A program made the position numbers and the translations under genes. A stretch of 64,000 nt of DNA from Thereva unica (Eukaryota; Arthropoda; Insecta; Diptera; Therevidae). How positions within the stretch are numbered: position 1 is the first letter of the stretch; every line of letters starts with the position of its first letter. The stretch covers positions 127,430,310 to 127,494,309 of the forward strand of contig OX465282.1 in NCBI GenBank assembly GCA_949987705.1, written 5' to 3'. Below, in pieces: positions 24,601-36,779 of this stretch. Below the pieces are notes generated by a model, which was not told where the DNA came from, searched no databases, and was given only the letters and a program-made list of their open reading frames with translations.

Positions 24601-27600
24601 CGCATTGCTAGAGCGATGGAGAGCGACAATCCTCTTTTATCTGGGGAGCATTCTACCGAATTTTGAATCGCAGCTTGTGAAGAAGAAGAAGACGAGCGCG
24701 GATCTATCCCCCCAGAAGAATTTACTTACCTAGATGACAAAAAATTGGTCCAGAATGATTCGGGGCTGGCCGGGGAGATTCAGGATCTCCTGAGGTTCAC
24801 CATGCGAATCTCAGGAAGAGACAAAAGAGATGCCTGCAATGCTAGTAATTCGTACTGGCGGCTGGAGGATCCCCCAAAAGTTGGTTATTTGAAATTAGGC
24901 GTTCATAGTTCTAACTACCTAACTAATTTCCTAATGTCAGCTTTTTTCGAGAATTATGATTCCGTTTTTCAGTCCCCGCGACATTTGTCACTGCAAGCGC
25001 CAACCATGATAAGGCCCAGTGCTGGCATACACCTCTTCGTTTGGTAGCGCGCGCGTTTGCAAAATATTGTAACAAATTCATAGTCCAAAGAATTTTTTAA
25101 TGTGTCAGTTTTATGGTCAGAAATCAGCCTTTGTTCCGCGAGTCCGTCACGTCATGTCTTTGTCACGTCAGGATGCAATCAGCCTTATTGTGGTTGTCAC
25201 CTCACCATATACCCCATTTATGACTATCTGGTGTTAAGGGTGTAAGATAGCAGGGGTGGTAGGAGAGCTTTAATTTCAGCAGAGTAGTGGAATAGAATTT
25301 TACTGTTAGTCGAAGGGTCCATCATGGCCGGTGTGAGGCCAGTTTGAGGGCCCTTTCATCACTTTATCCTGTCAACGTGGTTTTTAAAGCTTAGCCCAAA
25401 ATAAGAAAGTTGAATCTGAGGAGAGATCGAATGTAGAATTTGTATATATAGCACGAACCGATGAGTGGAGGATGAACTTGCAATATATCATTATTCCATC
25501 CCATGTCTAATGTCACCCCTCAGATGATAAGGAATGGGTCAGCTAACAGTTCTATACCATACCCTGACAGGGAAGGACAGACGTTACACGTTTTATTATA
25601 AATAAGTCAATACTCGGTTATGGAGGTATTGAATTCGACACGATTCTTGATTGCACGCCCCAATCAACAATGTGTTCAATATCCCTGTTGATTTAGTTGG
25701 ACATAAGTCTACGATCTTCAAGACAGAATCTGGCACTTGCTTGTGTTGCATTATCGAAATAAAGCGTACAAATGGTGCCAAAAGCGCCTGATCTCTGTGC
25801 GAAACTGCCAGAAATAAGTCTCGAAGTATAGGGTCTTGTGTAAAATCCCGCTTCGGAAGCAAAGAACGTAAAATTGCATCTACTGCCATCCGATCTGGCA
25901 ACAGATAGCTTGTACTCCACAGAGGCTATAGTGGGCGCGCTGCTGGTTGGAGAGGACAGATATAGCAATATACCTACTGCGTTTTTTATCATTGGAAATG
26001 GTAGAAGGGTCACCTGATTTTATGACTTCGACGCAAGTTTCGATTTTCAGATCCTCACCAGAAAGAAATCGGTAAAATTTCTAGCGTAACAAGAGCTATT
26101 ACTTGGTTTTAAACGAAAAATATGCCAAAATCTAAAAAAAAATTCGTACCGCTTGCCTAAGTCTGCCAGTGTTTTCAGGCAGTTCTTATCGCGTCCTCAA
26201 ATCTTGATTCTTCTCTTGGGTGAGATTTGGGCCCAAAAGTAACGAGGTCACTTCACTTAGCCTAGTGTTCTACACCTTATAACTCATATTTGCAGGCCAG
26301 ACCAGCATGCATTCAGATTTAAAAGCCTCACCACATGAAGGTCGTAGTAGGAAATTGCAAGGAAGAGGTGGGAGGCGTCATACCCCAAGATCCGCCATCA
26401 GGTTGCACAGCACTCCCCGTAAAAATCCAGAAATTCCTGCTTAATAATACAGATAAGCCTGATCCTGAAAGCCCAAATTGGTCGAAACCTGTCAAAAGGT
26501 GCTCTTTTCCTTGGCTATGAAGAATAGGATCACTCCTCTTCACTCCTACTACAAATATTTCAAATTGCCGGTACATCCTATATTTGGATGTAATTCCTTC
26601 GAAGTTTAAAATTGGAGATATGATCCGTAGGCTGGTATGTGAATATGACACGCTGGATCTCAAGTTTACCCAAAGCAGACTGCCATACACTTACGTAGGT
26701 TTTTCACAAGTGCAGTTCTAAAAGAATGCCATTTGAGGGCCAATTTTGTATCCGCCAACGGTCCATGGACGGGGGCTGTTGCCTTAACGTGGACCTTAAA
26801 GGTCAAGCCCACCCCAAACTTTTGGTATTTAAGTATGATTCTGACAAGAAAATGAATTTTAAATTCGCATCGATTTTCGACCATCAAAATTTCAAACACG
26901 AATTATTTAACTGAAAATATATTGAAAACGGAGCCGCAATTATTTCCCTTTTATTGATACTTAAAAAATCATAAATACATACTTGAGAAGGAATAAAGGG
27001 GGAGCGAATTCCTCAAATTTTATTCCCTTTCGCTGATAAACCACCTGCAAGGCGTCGGCATTATCATTCAGGAGATGCGGACATTCCCATGCATAAACGA
27101 TCAAAAGCTACTCCCCTCGCCAGAAACGAAGGCCCCCTAAAAGTATGCAAGACCGAGGGGCTAATTGTGAACGGCGCAATCTCACCACGGAATTCATTGC
27201 TATTTCCCCTAGAAAATATCCCACCGGCTGGGGTAATTCATTCTTGGCCGAGGGGAAGCGCAAGTTCATCGGAATTTGGCATAATTTTTCGGGGGAGGAA
27301 TTCCGCGCCGTTATTGTTAAGCTCGCGACTTTTTTGATTGAATTTGTTTTGAGCTTTAATTAATTTAATTTTCGCATGGTCCGGACTCGATTTGCGGGTG
27401 GGAGGGGCGGGCGAGGACTGTTCTCAGTAATAAAAGTCGTTTTCAATTTTTTACAAATTCATATTCGGTTTGGGGACGGTCGAGTCGTTAGTGTTAATTT
27501 ATTTGAATTACAGGTGATTTGGAGAGTTTTTGCCGTTCTGAAGTAGTCGCCCTGCACCATGACGGATGGCAAATGGAAATCACTTATTTTCGGATAAAGG

Positions 27601-28045
27601 ATAAATTATTGGCAAGCCCATAAATATCGGAGTTTATTTCGGGTGATATTTTGCATTAAAACATGAATCCTTTTTCGGTGGGATATGTAAAACGGAGGGC
27701 ATAACAAATGGGGGCAAAATGTGGGACGATAAAAAATGGAGTCTCAAGATGTACATAAGTTTGGAAATATTTTGAGATTAATATAAATAAGACAACCATT
27801 GACACACATTTATTCTCAATGGAGTGTGTTTGTCTTCGTCTACGGTCTCTTTTAAACTATCGTGGGACAAGGGGCGGAAACATTTGCCCTCTAACGAACT
27901 CTTTTTGTGTCAGTGCTTTCCGTTCAGTCCAGGATCTCCAGTTACCTCAGGTTCTTTTCCAAGTGGATTTAGATCTTCCAACCGGATCTGCTCCTTGTGG
28001 TTTCTAATCAAGGGCCCTTTTGCCTAGGTTGTAATTGTCATTCTT
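24601..28045. other. 3.4 kb without a supported gene
   Basis: Long but unrecognised overlapping frames at 25596-26013 (minus). A GC-richer, less repetitive patch at 27040-27560 looks like single-copy sequence. No transposon ends were seen. Confidence 0.4.
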
Positions 28046-28371
28046 TACTTGAGAAAGCTAAGTTTAGGAATCACCATTTGTATTACGAGTCAATCATGTC
28101 CTTTGGGTCATGGTGCAATGTTTAGTAGTAAGCTTATTTGAAGGATAGAGTGGATAGGATAAGTTGGGAGGGGTTTGGGTGGTGCTCAAGTAGATACCAG
28201 TAAATCTTTTACTTGAACTCTAGGATGTCGTACGAGTGAGTTCGAAAATACTAACTGCGGACGATTGTATTAAAGGTCGAGTTGTTCTATTTATAAACGA
28301 TTTACTAGACCGTAGTATGCACAAAAAGGATGACTGCAGGGCGTGATGGTGAGCCAAGCATATTAGCCCTG

Positions 28372-29244
28372 GGGCCTTATCATGAAATGCGATACGAAAG
28401 TAAATACGAACCGAAATTAATTTGCGGTACGAATGAATCTACCGATCATAGGATCCGTCTACTACGAATTCGCATTGCAAAGGGAGTACTGCCCTACGCA
28501 ACTTAAAAATTCTTTCCAATACTGGGAAAGCAGGCAACTTCATGCCAATGTTTGACATTTTATAAGTGCGGTAATAAAGTTTGTGAGTTTTCTTTACAAA
28601 AATTAAATAATTTAATCGAAGTAAAATATATAAAATATATATTATATACATTATTATATAAAAATGATTAGTGTCGAAGCGTTTTTCTCATCATCTGACA
28701 GTGAAGAAGGAAATCTTCAAAATATGCGATTGGTTCGAAGAAAACTTCGTGATAATTCGAATCCTATGGGGCTCCTTGATGCATATGAGTACACAGACTT
28801 TATTAGTTTCTTCATTACAATTATTTTCTGTTACAGCTTTATACAACTCTTTCGAGTATCAAAGCCGGAGTAATTGGATGTGTGGATGGAACACACATAA
28901 ATATAATTCGACCAAAGGAAAATGAACATATATTTTATAATAGAAAAGGATATCACAGCGTATTGTTTTTGTGTTGTAGCTTTTCCCCTGAAAAATTGTT
29001 TGTTTATATAATCAATTAAATACTATGTAGTTATAAGAAAATATGAAAGATAAATTTACATTTTTTATTCCTAAAGTGTGCACCAATCACTCACGAAATC
29101 GAAACATCAAATGCGACAGCTGCACAGCCATCGGAAAAAATTCCGTTTGTAATCGCATCAAACCGATTCGAATTCGCATGGCATGATCGCTTTTTTCGAT
29201 TTTCGGATAATTTCATTTTCGAATCGCATTTCATGATAAGGCCC
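28372..29244 (+). mobile_element. PIF/Harbinger element with inverted ends and a 3-bp duplication
   Basis: The left GGGCCTTATCATGAAATGCG and the right complement at 29224-29244 are perfect inverted repeats of 21 bp (28372-28392 on the left). CTG flanks both sides (28369-28371 and 29245-29247), the 3-bp duplication size of Harbinger elements. At 873 bp with one gene remnant it is an internally shortened copy. Confidence 0.87.
28664..28970 (+). pseudogene. HARBI1-like transposase remnant
   Basis: MISVEAFFSSSDSE...RRKLRDNSNP resembles the HARBI1 N-terminus. A deletion and frame changes follow. From about 28860 the frame reads [17 protein letters not shown] and [13 protein letters not shown], the first catalytic Asp block (GCxDGTHI) and the YYNRKGYHS motif of Harbinger nucleases. 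The second and third acidic blocks are missing, so it cannot be an active nuclease. Confidence 0.85.
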
Positions 29245-29349
29245 CTGTATTGGGCGAGAAGCAAATCTCAGTGGAGCAGTCGATATTCTTAGTGCTATAA
29301 TTTTAAAAGAGTTTTTTCATTCTTGCGATGGCTGGTATGGGTTGAAACC

Positions 29350-31125
29350 TTGACTTTTACAGTTTTTGATAGGTGGGAGTATTCTGAGTAGATTGCTGCC
29401 TTTTTCATGAAAATATCTAATAGGGTTACAAAAATACAGGGTAATGTGTGAACTTCTACCAAAAAAATTTCAAACTGCCCTAGCGGCTAAACGCGGCTTA
29501 CGATTTCCCCCCACAACCCATAAAAGTTTTACAAAAGCAAGCGCTGCAAATTTGATGTTTCCGAACACCTCACTGCAATACCGAACGAACGAGTTGCGTC
29601 TACTGCCCTGCAAATCACGTTTTCGAACGCAGCCGAACTTCAGCATTTCGAGTGTTATAGTAGCTATTTCGGTTCGTATGTTAGATTTGAGTTAGTCAAT
29701 GGTCTTCGGCTTGCTGGCATATACTTTACTTCTTAAATAACCCCACGGAAAAAAGTCTGGTGCCGCGCCGTTTCGTTACCGAAAGCGAAAAAAAAACAAT
29801 TTTTTTTTTCACAAAATTGGATTAATTCGATAGGAAAAAAATATATCTTCCAGAACATTTTGAGCCCAAAAATGTCTCGGGAGGAGCTGATGGCTAATCT
29901 AATTCGACAACAAGTATACAATAAGCCTTATTTGGCCGCAGTGTTCACCATGTGGGTTGTCCACTCACTTCTTAAAAAAACTCGACAACAAGGGTCTTTT
30001 TCGATAAGAAAAAAACATAACGCCTTTATTGCACTCCCTACCTAAGGACTACACTTTCGCGGGTTTCATTATAACATCGTTTTTGTGATAACAGAGATAT
30101 GACCATTTAAAAAAAAACTGATTTTTAGCGTTTTTTGCAACAACTCCGTTATTTGTTTATGTATTAATATCAAAATGGGCTCATTTTATTAGTAATAATT
30201 TATTAATAACAGTTACACTTCGAAATAAATTGCAAAATAATTTGAAACTTGATACTTGGGCCACAACACCGCTTTAAAGACACAAACTTTAGAATAATCC
30301 AACAAAATTGCTTTCATCGTTACATTATTCAATTTTATCACCAATTCTTCAGCAGATTATCGTACCTACTATGTACTCTTTGTCACGAGGAAACCTCGTC
30401 TTTCAAGTTACTTAGCATTCTTACGTTACAACCATTATTCAGGCATCAATGGAATTCTCATATGACTTCCTTTGTGCCGAAAGATAATTTTTATTGCGGA
30501 AAATATTACCTTTTTATGGGAACGGTATTCTCTTTTATGACAAAATGTACTATAAAATCCCCTAAATCTCCTTAATCGCCTTTTTAATCGTCTATTAGTC
30601 GACATAAAGGGGGATCCTTTTGTCAATTCATCTCTACAATGTCTTCTCGGATATCGAAAATTAAAATAAGTATAAATATTTTCGAGGAATAATTACTCTG
30701 ATTTAATTGAAAATTATTACCCCAAATTTTAAGTTAAATTTTAAGTTAAAAAATGATTTTAAATTTTGCAACGTAAAAAAGGAAGGAGTTTGAGAAAGTC
30801 TGTATTTATTTGCTTCAAATAACTCCTTCCATAATAATTTTTTCTGACAAAAGAATTATTTTAAGTCAATTTATGTACATATGTATGCATCCGGAACCAT
30901 TTATCAGTAGTTTTTAAAATAACCACAATACACAACAAATTTTTAAAAAGTCGAGAGTCATTCTACGTAAAAGATTTGTAGTAACAGGCAAAGCAAAACC
31001 ATTTCTCCATTTAGTTGTTCTTAATTCCTGTAGAGTATTAGTACATTGATTTGCGATAGACCAAATCTGTATAGGTGTAAAACAGTCCATGAAGGGCTGT
31101 TTTTGTTCTGTGCTTTAGTATTAGA
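29350..31125. other. 1.8 kb without a supported gene
   Basis: AT-rich. The open frames at 29444-30045 and 30249-30575 show no known motifs. Confidence 0.4.
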
Positions 31126-31127
31126 CG

Positions 31128-31168
31128 ACAGGCAGTACGGCTTTAGACTAAACACCTACTGGCGACTT
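31128..31168 (+). pseudogene. Tiny RT scrap of non-LTR family A
   Basis: CAGTACGGCTTTAGACT...CTACTGGCGAC matches 8888-8922 in the copy in pbl intron 5. The match ends at the MITE that follows. Confidence 0.6.
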
Positions 31169-31170
31169 TA

Positions 31171-31327
31171 GGCCAAACCTAAATGGGAAGTGAAGTGAAG
31201 TGAAATTAGGTACCATTTCATATGAATGCATAAGAGTAACCAAAAGGGATGTAAGTGGAAGTTACATCTATTTCAGTGAAAGTAACGTCTACTTCACTTC
31301 TGGTTTACTTTTCATTTAGGTTTGGCC
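31171..31327. mobile_element. 157-bp MITE, Harbinger-like
   Basis: Ends GGCCAAACCTAAATG and CATTTAGGTTTGGCC are perfect inverted repeats. Flanks TTA and TTT are compatible with a decayed 3-bp duplication. The inner arms share CTTCACTT/AAGTGAAG. Confidence 0.75.
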
Positions 31328-31344
31328 TTTTATCGTGTGCTTAA

Positions 31345-31517
31345 ATGCTCAAACTGAACCAATCCGTTCCGTTCGTTTTTAAAAGTTGGAAATTTTGTGT
31401 TTCCTTAAACTTTCCATGAGACGAATGGAGCTGTAGCCACAATCAGCGGACGGAATGTCGAAAAGAACAAAAGAAAAACATGCGGAGCGGACGGAACGGA
31501 TTGGTTCTGTTTGAGCC
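31345..31517. mobile_element. 173-bp MITE flanked by TTAA
   Basis: The ends hold GCTCAAAC(T)GAACCAATCC and its near-perfect inverse over about 27 bp, with TTAA at 31341-31344 and 31518-31521. TTAA flanks suggest the piggyBac superfamily, an inference from the flank only. It lies 18 bp from the preceding MITE. Confidence 0.7.
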
Positions 31518-31769
31518 TTAAAGATCCAAACAGATTGCGGCGGCTGGAATAGTATATTCTGTTACAAGTTTGGAATGATGCATATTCCGCACAAGTGGAA
31601 GTTTGGCCCAAGAGTGCGGAATAAGCCATTCAAAACGTATTGCAGACTAAACGTCGGCGTTAGCTTGACGCAGTGATATGCCTAGGCCCGGCCCAAAGGG
31701 GGTAACTGAGAATAGAGTGAAACTCAAAAAGTGAAAACCTCACATCCCTGCTTTTTTTTTATGTGGTAA

Positions 31770-32567
31770 ATACAAGCTTAGGAATCACCCTTTGTACTAC
31801 ATGTCTGTCATGTCGTTCAAGTCATGGTCAGTGTTTAGTAGTAAGCTTGATTTGAAGGATAAAGTAGAAAGGATAGGTTAGGGGTCTGGAGGGTGCGTGA
31901 GTAGATGTCGATGAACCTGGCGTTTGAACTCTAAGATATTATATGAGTTCGGAAACACCGACTGCGGAAGAGAGTTCCACAATCGAGTTGTTCTATTTAT
32001 AAACGAACTACTAAAACGTAATGTGCGCGAAGAGGAGGGCTGTAGCGTATGGGGGTGAGCCGAGTTGGCTAGTCTTGTGTTGCGGGAAAAAATTTGCCGT
32101 GTAGGCAGGAGGTTTCTGATTTCAGTGGAACAGTCGCTATGGTAATAGCGGTAAAATTTGCTAAGGGCTGCTACATTCCTGCGATGGCTTAAAGGGTCGA
32201 TGGAGGAGCAAAGGGTGCTATCGCCAATGAGTTTGATGGCGTGGTTATGCACCTTGTCCAGCCAAGCCAAGGTGGTTTTTGGGGCACCCGCCCAGATATA
32301 CGAGTTGTATTCCAGGCGGGGCCGAATGAAGGACTTGTAGATTGTAGCCAGAACAGTTGGCTGAAGAAGGAATTTGCATCTCTTGAGGAAACCCAGGCAT
32401 TGGGAAGCTTGTTTGGCGATTTGGAATATGTGATCATTCCATCGCAGATCTGAAGATAACGTTACGCCTAGGATGTTTAGAGATGGGTCAGCCATTACAT
32501 TCTTTTTGTCCACAGAGATAGAGGGACGGGTGGTGCAGGTTTTTGTAGAGATGAGACAGTACTTAGC
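31770..32567 (-). pseudogene. Non-LTR family A, 3' third of ORF2
   Basis: An uninterrupted minus-strand frame of 211 codons (31878-32513) carries SLNILGVTLSSDLRWNDHIF, YKSFIRPRLEYNSYIWAGAP, LAWLDKVHNHAIKLIGDS, HRRNVAALSKFYRYYHSDC and FKRQVHRHLLTHPPDP. It begins at the post-palm region, just upstream of KYCLISTKTC, so it is 5'-truncated, the usual result of incomplete target-primed reverse transcription. The palm with its catalytic residues is missing. The open frame suggests it is the youngest copy here. Confidence 0.9.
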
Positions 32568-32964
32568 TTACTAATCGTCTATGGCCCCCGTAATTAGCTT
32601 GAAACCCAAACAGCCAAAACCGCCATATCCTTGCGTTCTAATTGTCAAGCAAAAGCAATCTACAACCTGAAACACAAGCGCGCTAGAATATATGTTATTT
32701 TTGTGTATAGGTATGGATTCTTCTAATCATCATATCATCATCTTCTAATCATCATTTTTCTGTTTTCCACTTCCGCAAAGTGGTCGATGGCATCATCATA
32801 GTCTATATTGTCTGCCAACTCCCGTTTTATTGATAATATCATGCAATAATTTAAACGTGACTCATACATGGTTTTAGATAATTTTTTATCATTTTTAATT
32901 TTGTTTCACCCCCTCGCAATTATCTTTTCGACCTTCTAAAAGCGACTGTCGACAGCAGTTTTAC

Positions 32965-33140
32965 AGAGCGGTCCCCCAACTAAGTACCAACACGTTCAAT
33001 ATGCTGCTTGACCATCTCATCGAACGAGAACCGGTCTACGTTTGTCCGTTTTCTTCGCCCCATACAATTCCTTAAAGCTCCAATCGGAAATTATTAACAG
33101 CGCTCCAAATTTGCTCCTCTTAGAAGCTTCTGGATTGAAT
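32965..33140. repeat. Interspersed repeat family B, copy 1
   Basis: GGTCCCCCAACTAAGTACCA, ATGCTGCTTGACC, AACGAGAACCGGTCTAC and CAATTCCTTAAAGCTCCAAT recur in the same order near 40705 and 47865. No coding signal and no clear ends. Confidence 0.75.
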
Positions 33141-33490
33141 CTGCCAAAAGAAAGATGAGTGCTGATCCCGGAACTAAGCACAAGGGCCTGTCTACATAAG
33201 CACAAGAGCCTGTCTACATAAGTTCCATTCTAGGCTACACTAAGTAACTTCAGTTTCATTCGCGAATAAAGAACCGATCGATCAGTATCTACATATATTC
33301 AATGTTCTGAATGAACTTTTTCTTACCACAAAAGATTTTTTGCATTGTGAAGAGCCCCCAAGCCCATGGCCACGGAAGGTGATGTGGTGGGCCTGGTTAT
33401 GCCAGCTAAAACAAGTAATCCCACTAACTAGTCCTGTGACATATTTGTAGGGCATAATACATAGGTACTTATTCTTTAGCATTTCTTGCT

Positions 33491-34423
33491 TTAAGGGGTT
33501 ATATCTATGTGACGGTCAAAAAACAAGGCCTTTTTCAGGATTTTTTTTTGCATTGATTTTGTGAGAAAGGTATTACAAATAATATACCAATCGATAGGGC
33601 AACTCTTCAAGAGTACAAAAAAAAATTTTTATATGAAGTTTAAAACAAAATGGCGGCTATAGATCATAGTAAAGCATGTAGTATTTTCAAAAAGTGTTCC
33701 GCGGCCGGACACATTACGCAGCCCCATCAGCATCTGGAACAATAAAATTTGTTTTTTTATTATCTTCATGAGTTTTGCTAGTGAAGTACCCACGATTATA
33801 TTTTTAGAATTTTTTTTCGCAAAATAGCGACGGTTTAAAAAAAAATTTGTTTTTTTGACGAAAAAAATCGATTTAAATTGTTTATAATTTTTTTTCTAGT
33901 TAACCAATCGCAAAAACCGTGTGTACTTCACTAGATAATCATATTAAGAAGCTACAGTTAAAATTTCAAGTAAATCGGATGAAAACTGACGGAGTTTGGT
34001 GTCCGGCCGATTTCACAAACATGGTTTCGAGAAAAACGCGTTTGAAGTTTTAAAACGTTGTAGATCTGTGAAAATTGTTTTTGTTTTTAGCCTTTTGGGG
34101 AGCTCCCTGGCCTCCTTAGAGGCAAGGGGGTATTTTTCTGGTATTTTTTACTAATAGTAGGTACCGTTACGCAAATTTTGCGGGGTCTTGGAGCCTCCTA
34201 CGACCTGTGGAGCCTCCTACGGCCGTGAGAGGCAAAATAGAGGTAAATTTTAGTGCATTTTCGAGTTTTGGAGTTGCTTCAGAAAATTAATTCTCAGAAA
34301 TTGTCTGAAGTATATTAGTATTTGGACTTTTTTTATTCCAATTCTAGGGATGTTTTGGCATACTTTTAGCCAATAAAAAAAAATCGAAAAAATTTTTTTT
34401 TTCACATAGATATAACCCCTTAA
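33491..34423. mobile_element. 0.93-kb MITE with TTAA flanks and perfect 18-bp ends
   Basis: TTAA then GGGGTTATATCTATGTGA at 33495-33512; the exact inverse, then TTAA, at 34402-34423. The interior is noncoding, with poly-A/T tracts and a CGGCCGGACAC motif pair near 33710 and 34000. TTAA duplication is the piggyBac hallmark, but no transposase is present. Confidence 0.82.
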
Positions 34424-34434
34424 ACAAAATAAGC

Positions 34435-34530
34435 ATGGTATTAATCGCTTTGGTGAGTTTGGGCTGGCTCTTCCAAATTTCGCCAAGGCTTTTGACAGAG
34501 CATACATTAGACAACTTGAATAATCAATGC
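34435..34530 (+). pseudogene. RT scrap of non-LTR family A
   Basis: ATCGCTTTGGTGAGTTTGGG...GCCAAGGCTTTTGACAGAG parallels 8965-9019; NFAKAFDRAYI is the first catalytic Asp block of RT. It starts just beyond the TTAA-flanked MITE. Confidence 0.65.
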
Positions 34531-34534
34531 TTAA

Positions 34535-36770
34535 AAAAAGGCAGATTTTCATAAATGAGGGTGTAATCAATTGTCACCTTAAAAATAGGACTAAAATCGA
34601 ATAACGGGATTTCCAATCATTCTCTTTTCCAGTTTTTTTTCTTTTTAATAATTAGGAACCATATAAAAAGAGGTAAATTTTTTTTATGGAAATAGTTTCA
34701 GGGAATTGTACTGCAATGGTAACAGTACAATTCAGGTAAATTTTTTCAAATGAGAGTCAAGTGACGGGCATTGTATATCATACATAAACCCAACTATCAG
34801 AAATTAATGTCCACAGCAATAGCTTTTAACATAAATTAATATTATTCATTCCGAAAGTTGTTTTTCCACATAAAATATTACCTCAATTCCATTCAATATT
34901 TACTGTCATTTAATCCTTGTTTGCTGCCACAGAGCACGTTAGATCCTTTCGTTTTAATTTTTTTCTCAATAATACAAAAAATGTAATTAAATGGAAATAT
35001 GAGAAAAGGAATTATTGAATCATATCGAAAAAAAAAACTTATTTAAATTATTGTCATCCATGTTTATTTGGCCATTTTTATTACGAATACATCAAAGTCA
35101 TTAATTTTTTATTACCATACCATCAGAAGGTAATGTGTATCAAGCCCTTGTTTTTATCATAATTGTAATGATGAAAAAAATTGATATAATATGTAATTTC
35201 ATTAAATAATATCAATCAACTACTGGTAAATTTATTTGTGTGTGTGTGTGTGTTTATTTAACAAAAATATTTTGTATCACTTTGCTTGATTAATGCAATG
35301 CGGTAATTAATAGCATCGCAATGGTTTGAGGGAAATGAAACCGTCCACTTATCAATTAATTTTTTTTAGTGCCTCTTCCATGAAATTATGGCGTAATTAA
35401 ATAAAATGATAATTAATTATTTGAATTAATATAAATAATAATAAAATGTAATTTCATTGTTGTATGCATATTTGATTCTTTTCATCCAAACAAAAAAAAA
35501 TTATGTGATTTCATTTATTTTAATTATTAATTGATTGGAAGAAGAAAAAAGAATTGGGCAAACATTTTTGATTTTTAAATTCACTTGAATATTTTAATTT
35601 GGCATGACAAAAGGTTCAGTGCAAGCACAATTACGTGTCAATATTTGCTAGATGATATTTGTGAATAAAGAAAATAGTAAAAGTAAATAAATATAGAGAA
35701 TTGCTACACAAAAATTCAATTACCAAAGATTTATCGGGAATTTTTCATTATAAAAATCCGCATTAAAAGTATGGGAGTATATTTCCCTTTGAATTACTCC
35801 CTTTGCAGATCATGCAGAACAGCTGAAGTAGGCTCCCGACCACTATCGAACATTATCACCGTTTTGAACTACAGCTCAGCGCTAATATTCTGGCAGCAAG
35901 ATCGAATTACAAAACGTAGGCAGAAAACGAAATGAAGAACGAAGAAGAATACAACACTGGCACTAGGCCCTAGAGCTACTAATGAACACATACTTTCCCG
36001 GATTCAAGGAAGAAAAAGAAGTCAAGGATGAAAAGCACCAGTTTAAAGCATCTGACATGGACGGCATACTACCCAGTAATCCTGCAGAAATTACCTGAGA
36101 AAGTAATACATACCAAAAATGGAACCATCACCTCCTCGGTATGCCCCTGGATAACCTACTAACGACGGTAGTAGGGATCACAGCCTTAAAAGCCTACCAA
36201 GCCAAGAGGTAAATGTAATCGTGTCGAGAGCTGCATGGCAGTGGGTAGCTCTGCACGCACTGTCCCGAATGATCTTTTCTGGGCACCGGGCGCACCCAGT
36301 TGTATAAGCCTTCTCCTGACATGGAGGCTCTGTAAGGATGGACCTTCGCTTTCCTGCCATACTCGGGGGATTTTTTTGGACCAAACAAAAAACAAAAAAA
36401 TAGACGAAGAAAGAGGTTGCGGCCCTAAACATCAACTCCGAGGTGGAGAGGGAGCTCATCAGAGGTAACGCGTCTGGCACATTGATTGGCTTCTCAATCA
36501 ACAACAGTGCCCAGGCAGGTGGCGGCAATGTTGTAGAAGAACTCTCTGCCAAGGCTGTCGCTATTCCTGTGCAGCCTAGCAGAAAAAATGTGGGGCCGTC
36601 AAGAGGAAGAGGGCCAACGCAAGGAAGGCTGCATTGGAATTAGGGGCTTCACGGAGCGCACCTGATTCCCACAGGGGGAAAGTAGCTTACCTCACCCATC
36701 TGGTGCACTGCCAAAAAAGGGCAGCGATTTGAGAGTTCACCAGCTGAGCAGAGACTTTAGAAGAAATAAA
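34535..36770. other. AT-rich intergenic sequence, no gene
   Basis: Many TAATTA/ATTAAT motifs at 35280-35530 and a (TG)n run at about 35237-35252. Overlapping frames near 36180-36640 show no family resemblance but lead into the DUF4780-like fragment. Confidence 0.45.
35236..35253 (+). repeat. (TG)n microsatellite
   Basis: An uninterrupted run of about nine GT/TG units in AT-rich sequence. Confidence 0.85.
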
Positions 36771-36779
36771 GGAGGGAGT

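Larger units (their letters stand above)
28050..29345 (-). mobile_element. Non-LTR family A 3' end, split by a Harbinger insertion
   Basis: The segment 28066-28371 parallels 31780-32085 (AGGAATCACC, TTTAGTAGTAAGCTT, GAGTTGTTCTATTTATAAACGA). The parallel resumes at 29246-29345 (CAGTGGAGCAGTCG; TCTTGCGATGGCT), matching 32105-32190. The interruption is the Harbinger element at 28372-29244. Confidence 0.85.

Noticed and set aside
25596..26013. Overlapping minus-strand frames of about 100 codons as a gene
   Set aside because: Two frames are open together, no known motif was found, and there are no clear splice signals. Likely chance in GC-richer sequence.
36178..36643. Several overlapping frames as a gene
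   Set aside because: The frames conflict on both strands. The region is better seen as the decayed lead-in to the DUF4780-like fragment.
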